Positions 32,879-40,825 of a stretch of 64,000 nucleotides of DNA are shown here, in pieces. Below the pieces are notes generated by a model. The model had not been told where the DNA came from and searched no databases. It saw only the letters and a program-made list of their open reading frames with translations. The number at the start of each line of letters is the position of its first letter. Position 1 is the stretch's first letter. Location of the stretch: the NCBI GenBank assembly GCA_009775125.1, contig VSPD01000002.1, forward strand, positions 71,748 through 135,747, read 5' to 3'. A program made the position numbers and the translations under genes. The stretch is from Muribaculaceae bacterium (lineage in GTDB: Bacteria > Bacteroidota > Bacteroidia > Bacteroidales > Muribaculaceae).

Positions 32879-34432
32879 ATGAGCAGCCAGCTTGAAAAAG
32901 TAAAAGAACTTATCGAACTGCGCGCCGAGGCTCGTCTCGGCGGTGGTCAGAAAGCCATCGACAAACAGCACGAACGCGGCAAGTACACTGCCCGCGAGCG
33001 CATCGCCCAACTTCTCGACGAAGGTTCGTTTGAAGAAATCGACATGTTTGTCCGTCACCGTTGCACAAACTTCGGTCAAGAAAAGAAATCATTCCTCAGC
33101 GACGGCGTCGTTACCGGCTACGGTACTATCGACGGCCGTCTTGTTTATGTCTTCGGACAAGATTTCACCGTATTCGGCGGTTCTCTGTCAGAGACCATGG
33201 CCCTCAAAATCTGCAAGATTATGGATATGGCCATGAAGATGGGCGCTCCTGTCATCGGCCTTAACGACTCCGGCGGCGCACGTATCCAGGAAGGTATCAA
33301 CGCCCTTGCCGGATATGCTGAAATTTTCCAGCGCAACATCATGGCATCCGGTGTAATTCCTCAGATTTCCGCTATCCTTGGTCCCTGCGCCGGCGGTGCG
33401 GTTTACTCCCCTGCCCTCACCGACTTCACCATCATGGCCAAAGGCATTTCCTATATGTTCCTCACCGGACCGAAAGTGGTGAAAACCGTAACCGGCGAAG
33501 ATGTTACCCAGGAAGCCCTCGGCGGCGCCGAAGTACACGCCGGACGCTCCGGTGTGGCTCACTTTGCGGCCGAAGACGGCGAACACGCCCTCAAAATTAT
33601 CCGCAAGCTGTTCAGCTACATTCCCCAGAACAACCTCGAAGAACCCCCGTTGGTTGAATGCAACGACCCCATCGACCGTCTCGAAGATTCTCTCAACGAA
33701 ATCATTCCCGACTCCGCCAACCGTCCTTACGACATGTACGAAGTGATCGGTGCGATTGTCGACAACGGTGAATTCCTCGAAGTACAAGCCGACTATGCCA
33801 AGAACCTTATCGTAGGCTTCGCCCGCTTCAACGGCCAGGCCGTAGGTATCGTGGCCAACCAGCCCAAATACCTCGCCGGCGTGCTCGATTGCAACGCTTC
33901 CCGCAAGGGCGCACGCTTCGTCCGCTTCTGCGACGCCTTCAATATTCCTCTGGTGACACTCGTCGACGTGCCCGGATTCCTCCCCGGCACAGGCCAGGAA
34001 TACAACGCTGTAATCCTCCACGGCGCCAAGCTGCTTTACGCCTACGGCGAAGCCACCGTGCCCAAGGTTACAGTCACACTCCGCAAATCTTACGGCGGTT
34101 CTCACATTGTGATGAGCTGCAAGCAGCTCCGCGGCGACATGAACTACGCATGGCCCACCGCAGAAATCGCCGTTATGGGTGGCGCAGGCGCTGTCGAGGT
34201 GCTCTACGCAAAAGAAGCCAAGTCTTCTGAAAACCCCGCTCAGTTCCTCGCCGAAAAAGAAGCCGAGTACAACAAACTTTTCTGCAACCCCTACAACGCT
34301 GCCAAGTACGGCTATATCGACGATGTAATCGAGCCTCGCAACACTCGTTTCCGCATCATCCGCGCCCTTCAGCAGCTCGCTACCAAAAAGGTTACAAATC
34401 CCGCTAAAAAACACGGCAACATCCCCCTCTAA
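32879..34432 (+). CDS. mmdA: Methylmalonyl-CoA decarboxylase, carboxyltransferase (alpha) subunit
   Basis: A 517-residue acyl-CoA carboxyltransferase with the two crotonase-like halves of the family. The N half contains RERIAQLLDEGSF, GGARIQEGINAL and the oxyanion Gly-Gly in CAGGAVYSPALTDF; the C half contains VDVPGFLPGTGQEY and the second oxyanion region KSYGGSHIVM. The protein removes the carboxyl group from (S)-methylmalonyl-CoA onto biotin. The downstream genes supply the biotin carrier and the sodium channel subunit, and there is no biotin carboxylase gene, which argues for a decarboxylase pump rather than an ATP-using propionyl-CoA carboxylase. It ends 5 nt before the OadG-like gene. 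Confidence 0.93.
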   Translation: MSSQLEKVKELIELRAEARLGGGQKAIDKQHERGKYTARERIAQLLDEGSFEEIDMFVRHRCTNFGQEKKSFLSDGVVTGYGTIDGRLVYVFGQDFTVFGGSLSETMALKICKIMDMAMKMGAPVIGLNDSGGARIQEGINALAGYAEIFQRNIMASGVIPQISAILGPCAGGAVYSPALTDFTIMAKGISYMFLTGPKVVKTVTGEDVTQEALGGAEVHAGRSGVAHFAAEDGEHALKIIRKLFSYIPQNNLEEPPLVECNDPIDRLEDSLNEIIPDSANRPYDMYEVIGAIVDNGEFLEVQADYAKNLIVGFARFNGQAVGIVANQPKYLAGVLDCNASRKGARFVRFCDAFNIPLVTLVDVPGFLPGTGQEYNAVILHGAKLLYAYGEATVPKVTVTLRKSYGGSHIVMSCKQLRGDMNYAWPTAEIAVMGGAGAVEVLYAKEAKSSENPAQFLAEKEAEYNKLFCNPYNAAKYGYIDDVIEPRNTRFRIIRALQQLATKKVTNPAKKHGNIPL

Positions 34433-34437
34433 GCAAT

Positions 34438-35334
34438 ATGAAACGTCACATCTTATTCACATTGCTGGCCGTGCTCGCACTTTCAGCTCCGGCGCAGAAC
34501 CGCAAGGCATTGCGCATCAACGAGGTGATGGTGCAGAACGATTCCAGCATAGTCGACGACTATGGCCGACGTGCGGGATGGGTCGAACTTTTCAATGCCA
34601 ACTTCGGTCCGCTTGAAATTTCATCGGTATATCTTACCGACGACCCCGCCAACCCCAAGAAATATCCCGTACCCCTTGGCGACGTCAATACCAAAATACC
34701 CAAACGCCAACACGTGGTATTCTTCAATGACGGAGAACCCAACCGCGGCACATTCCATACCAACTTCGTCCTCATTCCCGGAAAAGAGAATTGGATTGGT
34801 ATCTACGATGCCGATGGCATGACACTCATCGATGAAGTGACCGTACCTGCCGATCTTCCTGCAAACACCTCTTACGCCCGCAATGCCGACGGCTATGGCG
34901 AATGGGAAGTGCGCACAGGCGGCGAAAAATACATCACCCCGTCGAGCGCAAACGTAATCAAGGACACCAATAACAAAATCGAGCAATTTGCCGAAATGGA
35001 CGGTCACGGCTTTGGCATGGCCGCCATGGCAATGTGCATCGTTTTCACAGCCCTGCTCGTGCTCTGCGTCTGCTTCATGATTATCAACAAAATCGGCGGC
35101 AAGATTTCTCGCGTCAACAAGGCCAAGGCCCATGCCGACAACGAGAACAGCCTCACCTCGCGCGATGTCGACCACGACTCCGGTGAAGAAATCGCCGCTA
35201 TCGTCATGGCTCTCCATGAGCATCTCAACGCTCACGACACCGAATCGACTGTCCTTACCATCAACAAGGTAAAACGCGCTTATTCGCCCTGGAACTCTAA
35301 AATCTACGGTCTGCGCGAACTTCCTCATCGCTAA
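34438..35334 (+). CDS. OadG-like pump subunit fused to a lamin-tail domain
   Basis: A 298-residue membrane protein. A signal peptide-like N-terminus (MKRHILFTLLAVLALSAPAQ) is followed by a lamin-tail-like beta domain outside the membrane (about 25-165, LRINEVMVQNDSSIVDDYG, GWVELFNAN, KRQHVVFFNDGE). A single transmembrane helix (192-217, FGMAAMAMCIVFTALLVLC) and a cytoplasmic tail follow, the OadG/gamma-subunit pattern that anchors the carboxyltransferase to the beta subunit. The tail lacks the terminal His/Pro zinc-binding motif seen in classical OadG. The position between mmdA and the biotin carrier gene makes the pump-subunit role nearly certain; the purpose of the exported LTD is unknown. 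Confidence 0.8.
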   Translation: MKRHILFTLLAVLALSAPAQNRKALRINEVMVQNDSSIVDDYGRRAGWVELFNANFGPLEISSVYLTDDPANPKKYPVPLGDVNTKIPKRQHVVFFNDGEPNRGTFHTNFVLIPGKENWIGIYDADGMTLIDEVTVPADLPANTSYARNADGYGEWEVRTGGEKYITPSSANVIKDTNNKIEQFAEMDGHGFGMAAMAMCIVFTALLVLCVCFMIINKIGGKISRVNKAKAHADNENSLTSRDVDHDSGEEIAAIVMALHEHLNAHDTESTVLTINKVKRAYSPWNSKIYGLRELPHR

Positions 35335-35355
35335 TCACCATTCAATTTTAAAACA

Positions 35356-35793
35356 ATGAAAGAATATAAATATAAAATCAACGGTAACACCTACAAAGTG
35401 GCGGTTGGCGACATCGACGACAATATTGCCCAGGTAGAAGTAAACGGTATCCCCTACAAAGTGGAATTAGAGCGTGCTGCCGCTCCCGTTAAAGTTGTCA
35501 ACAAACCCCGCGCCGCTGCCGCTCCGCGCACTGCTTCCGGCGAAAAAGTAATAGCCAAGCCCGCCGCAGCTCCCGCCGGCGGTTTCGTGGTAAAGGCTCC
35601 GCTCCCCGGTGTCATCCTTTCTATCTCTGTAAAGGTTGGCGACACGGTGAAAGCCGCCGACACCGTTGCCATGCTTGAAGCCATGAAGATGGAAAACGCT
35701 ATCCGTGCCGGACGCGACGGCAAGGTTACCGCCATCAACGCCCAACCCGGAAACTCCGTGCTTGAAGGCGCAGCAATCATCACTATTGAATAA
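35356..35793 (+). CDS. mmdC: Biotin carrier subunit of the decarboxylase pump
   Basis: A 145-residue biotin/lipoyl attachment protein. An N-terminal ~45-residue beta region (MKEYKYKINGNTYKVAVGD) and an Ala/Pro-rich flexible linker (about 50-75) lead to the biotinyl domain; the biotinylated lysine is K111 in EAMKMENAI. It carries the carboxyl group from MmdA to the beta subunit. It lies 21 nt after the OadG-like gene and 24 nt before the beta-subunit gene. Confidence 0.93.
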   Translation: MKEYKYKINGNTYKVAVGDIDDNIAQVEVNGIPYKVELERAAAPVKVVNKPRAAAAPRTASGEKVIAKPAAAPAGGFVVKAPLPGVILSISVKVGDTVKAADTVAMLEAMKMENAIRAGRDGKVTAINAQPGNSVLEGAAIITIE

Positions 35794-35817
35794 TTCACAA
35801 AAGCATCTTCATCTATT

Positions 35818-36981
35818 ATGGATATGACTTTCAGTGAATTTATCCACGTCAACCTGCAACAGTTCTGGGAACTTACAGGTTTCGCCAATGCCGAGCTTGG
35901 CAACTTTGTCATGCTCGCCGTGGGTCTTTTCTTCATATGGCTTGCCATAAAGAAGAATTTCGAACCCATGCTGCTTGTGCCCATCGGCTTCGGTATCCTC
36001 ATCGGCAACATCCCCTTCAACGCAAGCGCCGGTCTCGAAATCGGCATATACGAAGAAGGCTCCGTGCTCAATATTCTCTATAACGGCGTGTCGGCCGGAT
36101 GGTATCCCCCGCTGATTTTCCTCGGCATCGGCGCCATGACCGACTTCTCCGCCCTTATTGCCAACCCCAAGCTGATGCTTATCGGCGCGGCCGCCCAGTT
36201 CGGTATCTTCGGTGCCTACATGGTGGCTCTCGCCATTGGCTTCGCTCCCGACCAGGCCGGTGCAATCGCCATCATCGGTGGCGCCGACGGTCCTACGGCT
36301 ATCTTCCTTTCATCGAAACTGGCTCCCAATCTCATGGGCGCAATCGCCGTGTCGGCCTACTCCTACATGGCTCTCGTGCCTGTGATTCAGCCCCCGTTGA
36401 TGAAACTCTTCACCACCAAGAAAGAACGCCTCATCAAAATGCGCCCTGCGCGTGCCGTGTCGCAGAACGAGAAGATTATCTTCCCCATTGTCGGTTTGCT
36501 TCTCACCTGCTTCGTAGTGCCCTCAGGCCTTCCGCTTCTCGGTATGCTTTTCTTCGGCAACCTCTTGCGTGAATGTGGCGTAACAACACGTCTGGCCAAG
36601 ACTGCGTCGAACGCTCTCACCGACATCGTTACAATCCTGCTTGGCATGACAGTCGGCGCCTCAACCCAGGCTTCCCACTTCCTTACCCCGCAGACCATCT
36701 TCATTTTCTTCCTCGGCTTCATGGCATTCATCATCGCATCCTCTTCCGGCGTGCTGTTTGTAAAACTCTTCAACCTCGTGTTGCCGAAAGACAAGAAAAT
36801 CAACCCGCTCATCGGCAACGCCGGTGTTTCGGCTGTGCCCATGTCGGCTCGCATCTCCAACAACCTCGGCTTGCAATACGATCCGTCGAACTACCTGCTC
36901 ATGCACGCCATGGGCCCGAACGTCGCCGGTGTAATCGGTTCCGCCGTGGCTGCCGGTGTGCTGCTCGGCTTCCTCGCTTGA
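35818..36981 (+). CDS. mmdB: Na+-translocating decarboxylase beta subunit
   Basis: A 387-residue polytopic membrane protein with about nine helices, which decarboxylates carboxybiotin and exports Na+. The key aspartate is D157 in GGADGPTAIFL, equivalent to Asp203 of OadB, and the second conserved region is NAGVSAVPMSARISNN (about 338-353). It is the last gene of the operon and is followed by a strong terminator. It would let the cell gain a sodium gradient from propionate production. Confidence 0.95.
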   Translation: MDMTFSEFIHVNLQQFWELTGFANAELGNFVMLAVGLFFIWLAIKKNFEPMLLVPIGFGILIGNIPFNASAGLEIGIYEEGSVLNILYNGVSAGWYPPLIFLGIGAMTDFSALIANPKLMLIGAAAQFGIFGAYMVALAIGFAPDQAGAIAIIGGADGPTAIFLSSKLAPNLMGAIAVSAYSYMALVPVIQPPLMKLFTTKKERLIKMRPARAVSQNEKIIFPIVGLLLTCFVVPSGLPLLGMLFFGNLLRECGVTTRLAKTASNALTDIVTILLGMTVGASTQASHFLTPQTIFIFFLGFMAFIIASSSGVLFVKLFNLVLPKDKKINPLIGNAGVSAVPMSARISNNLGLQYDPSNYLLMHAMGPNVAGVIGSAVAAGVLLGFLA

Positions 36982-37000
36982 TAAGTCACTCGTCTTATAG

Positions 37001-37035
37001 AAAAACGGCAGTCTCGATTTGAGGCTGCCGTTTTT
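37001..37035 (+). terminator. Intrinsic terminator of the decarboxylase operon
   Basis: AAAAACGGCAGTCTC (37001-37015) pairs with GAGGCTGCCGTTTTT (37021-37035) with one T-G wobble and a 5-nt loop, then CTTTATTATT. Confidence 0.88.
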
Positions 37036-37200
37036 CTTTATTATTATATTGCTGTCCGATAAAAGTAGTTAATCGGCTTTTATAATGGCTTTTAGACCTT
37101 TATAAGCCCTATATTTCAGGAAATGTATCTGCTGATTGATAAATCAACTCAAATATCCGGGCAATTTGAGATATAATTACATATTTGAAAAGAAAATACA

Positions 37201-37335
37201 GACCGCAGTCGCGGTCGAATATGGTAGGCACGGGCAATAGCCCGTGTTTAGTTGGTTTACGCAAGTTCGACTGCGGCCGCAGTCGAATATCTGCTATTCA
37301 TCATAACATGGGCTTTCGCCCATGCCTACCATATT
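37201..37335. repeat. REPIN-like inverted hairpin pair
   Basis: Two 29-bp arms in inverted orientation (37218-37246 and 37307-37335) are 25/29 identical. Each reads AATATGGTAGGCA and then a 7-bp hairpin (CACGGGC/GCCCGTG in one arm, CATGGGC/GCCCATG in the other), with GTAG just before the hairpin. The third base pair of the stem differs between arms by a compensatory change (C-G versus T-A). Between them lies a perfect palindrome centred on CTGCGG/CCGCAG (37266-37287), and a small hairpin GACCGC-agtc-GCGGTC precedes the element (37201-37216). The remainder of the gap 37036-37433 shows no gene. Confidence 0.65.
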
Positions 37336-37433
37336 AAGCGGCTCTGCCGCTTCGTGCTTCTGAATTTCGACTTGCCGATAAAGGGTTGCAATTTTTACCG
37401 GACACCAATAGTATTAGTATGGCGGTGGACGTT

Positions 37434-39473
37434 TTATTCAAGGACGAGCATCGTCCAGTAATCGAGCGATGGCACGGTTACTGTAACTGACCGTCCCTGC
37501 TGGGTGAAATCAAGTTCAACGGGAACGCAAGCGTGACTGTCGGGTGTAGCAATCCATGCTTTCGACACCATGCGGTCGCAGTCGATATCGAGCTTTATGT
37601 CCGACAGATGTTCGGGAGCCGGCATATCGGCATTTATGTCGCGCCAGCCGAGATTGTTGACACTGCTGAAATTGAGCATGTGGTAAACCAGCGCGCCGGT
37701 TTCGGCCTCCTTGCCATGCACGACTATTCGGCGAGGCTGCGGCCCCATCTGATAGTTCCATATTGATATTTGATGGTCGGACAAAGAAGTGATTCTCGGG
37801 CTAAGCTCACGCTCGGTGTCGTAAAGATAGTTCTCGTAGGCAGTAATGAAATCGTAGTATCTGGTTATGCTCTCGACAAGTTCATTGCTCATTTTCAGAT
37901 TGGTAGCCGGGAAATATTCTCGGCACAGCATATTGCCGCCGGTTCCAAGTTCAAGGTGCGAGGCTCCGAGTGCAAATATGCAGGCGTCGGTAAGCAAAAC
38001 ACCCGGATTGTTGAAATTCTTACCGGAGTTCTTGTCTGCGAAATCATAATTCATATATGCCGCAAAAACGGTTTTCATATCATCGCCTCCGGCTTGCTTG
38101 TTGTCGAAGACGGCCCAGTACAAATCCATCATATCGGCCTCGGATGCCCACATCTCATTGTAGCAAACATCCACCACGCCCGACGATGCTATTTGGCGCG
38201 CTCCATATTTTGATACGGAATTCATTATCAGACTTTTGTCCGGATGACGCTGCTTGCATGCCTTGAGCAGTGGCTGAAAATGGTCGGCGAGGTCGAAGCG
38301 GTTGCCCCAATAGTCGTATACATATCCTCCTTCCCATCCTCGCCGGCCAACCTGGTCGACCTGGAAGCCGTCGAAATTGAGATTTGAATACACCTCATCG
38401 TTTCGGTCACAAATATAATTCTGCCACCCGATATTGCCGGGATCGACAAATTCGATGCTGCTTTTCCAGCTCGAAGGAAGGTCGTGGGAGTCCTTTGTCC
38501 GGCGACCGGAGTCAAGATAATAATACCAGTCTTCGCGCACACCGTCGTCGGCTGCTCCGGCCGACGGCAACGCTCCATAGCCAAGATTGTAGAAAATCGA
38601 CTTCATGTTATAACCGTGCTGCGCATTTATAAATTCTTTGACCACATTCAAAGATATATCGCGCATGGCTATGTCGGTATAAGTCTCATCGCCGCAATAA
38701 GGCCAATGGTGTTTCCAATGCCAGTCTTGAAACTGCACGGCATTGATATGACGACGGTTGAGGAAGGCCACATCGCCCCCTACCCACTGTTCCTTGCCCG
38801 GTTCGTACCAAGCAGCGTATCCGTAGCGAGGGAACCGCTTCCAGTCCGACGATACATCCACTCCTATCGAACCGAGTATTTCCTCTCGGCCTTCGTCATC
38901 CAGGCGATACACGTCGACAAGATAACCGCAAAAATCGCCCGACGGAGGATTCCACGGCCACCATTCCTGTTTGAGCGGCTCCTCTTTCAACACCTCGGCG
39001 CCACGGCGATAGCGGATTGTGGCCCCCTTGTATTGATTGAACTTTGACGCCTGTATCCATACAGTTTCGCCCGGACGATAGCAAGCACGGTCTGTCCAAA
39101 GGTCAAAATCGGAGGTGGCATAACTGAAACCGGACGATACCGTGCGAGATACTGTACCATGCACATCGCCGTCCTCGGTCACGACATATTCGTAGTTTGA
39201 GGCATGAGGCACCCTTTTGTCGCCCTTTGGACCGATACGCATGAATTCGCCGGAATCCTGTCTGTCGGCAAGCACAATTCCTTCTCCGTCTTCAAGATTT
39301 GTCAACCCTACATGAAAATTGCCGTAAGGCAATCGGGTCATAGCCTCAATATCTGATGGCGGCCAGACAATAGAACCGCTGCCTTTGGCAATATATACCG
39401 TACCTTGCGCCCCGGCGTTGCAGCCAATAGCAAGCAACGCCAATGACAAAATTATATTATAGCGTTTATTCAT
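37434..39473 (-). CDS. GH66 family glycosidase (dextranase/cycloisomaltooligosaccharide glucanotransferase type)
   Basis: A 679-residue secreted glycoside hydrolase of family 66, which cleaves alpha-1,6-glucan (dextran). After the signal peptide (MNKRYNIILSLALLAIGCNA, cleavage near GAQG; the Cys at 18 makes a weak lipobox) come an N-terminal Ig-like domain (about 30-210), the (beta/alpha)8 barrel (about 215-570; WYEPGKEQWVGG, NAVQFQDWHWKHHWPY) and a C-terminal beta domain (VYHMLNFSS). The nucleophile is probably D373 in FDGFQVDQVG and the acid/base E440 in VCYNEMWASE, 67 residues later, as in Streptococcus dextranase. Whether it hydrolyses or cyclises cannot be told. Its ATG overlaps the stop of the preceding gene by 4 bp (ATGA); it is the last gene of the operon and no clear terminator follows. 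Confidence 0.85.
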   Translation of the reverse strand: MNKRYNIILSLALLAIGCNAGAQGTVYIAKGSGSIVWPPSDIEAMTRLPYGNFHVGLTNLEDGEGIVLADRQDSGEFMRIGPKGDKRVPHASNYEYVVTEDGDVHGTVSRTVSSGFSYATSDFDLWTDRACYRPGETVWIQASKFNQYKGATIRYRRGAEVLKEEPLKQEWWPWNPPSGDFCGYLVDVYRLDDEGREEILGSIGVDVSSDWKRFPRYGYAAWYEPGKEQWVGGDVAFLNRRHINAVQFQDWHWKHHWPYCGDETYTDIAMRDISLNVVKEFINAQHGYNMKSIFYNLGYGALPSAGAADDGVREDWYYYLDSGRRTKDSHDLPSSWKSSIEFVDPGNIGWQNYICDRNDEVYSNLNFDGFQVDQVGRRGWEGGYVYDYWGNRFDLADHFQPLLKACKQRHPDKSLIMNSVSKYGARQIASSGVVDVCYNEMWASEADMMDLYWAVFDNKQAGGDDMKTVFAAYMNYDFADKNSGKNFNNPGVLLTDACIFALGASHLELGTGGNMLCREYFPATNLKMSNELVESITRYYDFITAYENYLYDTERELSPRITSLSDHQISIWNYQMGPQPRRIVVHGKEAETGALVYHMLNFSSVNNLGWRDINADMPAPEHLSDIKLDIDCDRMVSKAWIATPDSHACVPVELDFTQQGRSVTVTVPSLDYWTMLVLE

Positions 39474-40825
39474 TTTACAGTGACTTTAAATACATTTTTA
39501 TCTACCATGACCAGATAGACGCCCGATGGCACAAGACACGGAGATGCCGAACCAACCTTGCGCCCAACCACATCATATATTGCAAGCGAAGAATAATCGC
39601 CGTCGACAGCTATCGCGCCATCGGCCACCACCACACTCACTTCGCTGCCCGACATCGGGCCATCTACTCCGGATACAATCCGTCTGTGAGCCGACAGCGC
39701 CGGCGCCGAGCCTGTGAAATCGGCTGTTACGACATACTGCCCGTCGGACGGCACGGTATAGCTGTAACCGTGCATAGGCGACACATTGGATGTCTGCTCC
39801 GACGAGATATTCACATCCGTATTCGGCGACAGCACACAATCCGGCCATTTTCCGGGGTCATACGACAGTTTGTAATATTCACCGGCATGCAGATACACCT
39901 CAGATGAAAACACGCCTTCGGACACCCGCATTATTTCACGGCAATCATCGCCGGAGGTCCCGATATAAAGCGACGACGGAACTCGTGCCATATGTACGCG
40001 AAGCGCGTCGCGGTCGATACCGGCCAAGTAACGGCCGGGATGTCCGGTAAAAAGCCCATCGAGCGACGGCGCATTTTCCGTCCTTACATCAATGCCATAG
40101 AATTGGCCGGAGCCTTCATTTTTGAACGTCAGTGTATAGTAGCCGCTTACCGGCACTTGATATTTGAAATCCTCAGCCAAGCCTTGGCCGTCGTTATACA
40201 ACATCTGATGGCCGCCGGTCCACAACTCGTCAAGGGCAACGGGAGCATTATAGCATGGGAACCAATCATCGCACCCTCCGGCAAGAAATTTCACTTCCCC
40301 ACGGCGGAGCTGTCCCGACCATTCGGCATTGCCATTGTCATCGGCAAATACAGGAATCACCTTTTTCCCTTGGGTTGGGTCGCCCCATCCAAGAGCTCCG
40401 TCACCCACAATTCCAAGTACAGGACGACGGAAATTAATTTTAAGATTGCGAAGGTCGACAACCATACGGACAAACCCTTCCTTGGGATTGACAAACTTAA
40501 AATCATAATGGCCGCCGTCGGTATTGTCGACGAGCGTGTAGCTCACCCCCGTTACGAAACTGAGATCGGGGGCATCGGCCACAACCGAGCTGTTCCAATC
40601 CCCACGGGTGTTTATAAACTTGAACTGTCCGCTTTTTAGCCAACCGTCCCATAGAAAACAATCGTTTCCAAGCGGAATCATTTCTTCCGCAAGGTCACAA
40701 TTCCAATTATCCGCAGTCGCATCGCCGGCGACATATAGATGCAGATAATTTAATTCGCCCTTGGCGGGCATCGTGAAGATGCCTGCCAAGGGCAGAATTG
40801 CAAAAAGAGTTTGTTTGATTTTCAT
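39470..40825 (-). CDS. Secreted SusE/F-like glucan-binding protein with T9SS-type C-terminus
   Basis: A 451-residue secreted protein. The signal peptide MKIKQTLFAILPLAGIFTMP ends near AKG, with no lipobox. Residues about 25-125 form a SusE/F-like module opening with YVAGDATADNWNCDLAEEM; further beta-rich modules follow at about 130-250 and 260-370. The last ~75 residues read like a type IX secretion sorting domain: SLAIYDVVGRKVG, LVPSGVYLVMVDKN and a basic end FKVTVK. It should be exported and attached to the cell surface or released. Overlaps of 4 bp with both the upstream and the downstream genes make it part of one tightly coupled transcript. Binding of the GH66 substrate is inference. Confidence 0.72.
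   Translation of the reverse strand: MKIKQTLFAILPLAGIFTMPAKGELNYLHLYVAGDATADNWNCDLAEEMIPLGNDCFLWDGWLKSGQFKFINTRGDWNSSVVADAPDLSFVTGVSYTLVDNTDGGHYDFKFVNPKEGFVRMVVDLRNLKINFRRPVLGIVGDGALGWGDPTQGKKVIPVFADDNGNAEWSGQLRRGEVKFLAGGCDDWFPCYNAPVALDELWTGGHQMLYNDGQGLAEDFKYQVPVSGYYTLTFKNEGSGQFYGIDVRTENAPSLDGLFTGHPGRYLAGIDRDALRVHMARVPSSLYIGTSGDDCREIMRVSEGVFSSEVYLHAGEYYKLSYDPGKWPDCVLSPNTDVNISSEQTSNVSPMHGYSYTVPSDGQYVVTADFTGSAPALSAHRRIVSGVDGPMSGSEVSVVVADGAIAVDGDYSSLAIYDVVGRKVGSASPCLVPSGVYLVMVDKNVFKVTVK

Noticed and set aside
33188..34414. A 408-codon open frame opposite mmdA
   Set aside because: Mirror frame of a strongly conserved gene in GC-rich third-codon DNA; its translation is Val/Gly/Phe-rich with no family features.
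32879..34432. Propionyl-CoA carboxylase beta subunit as the name for mmdA
   Set aside because: There is no biotin carboxylase gene in the operon, and the Na+ pump beta subunit follows, so decarboxylase is favoured.
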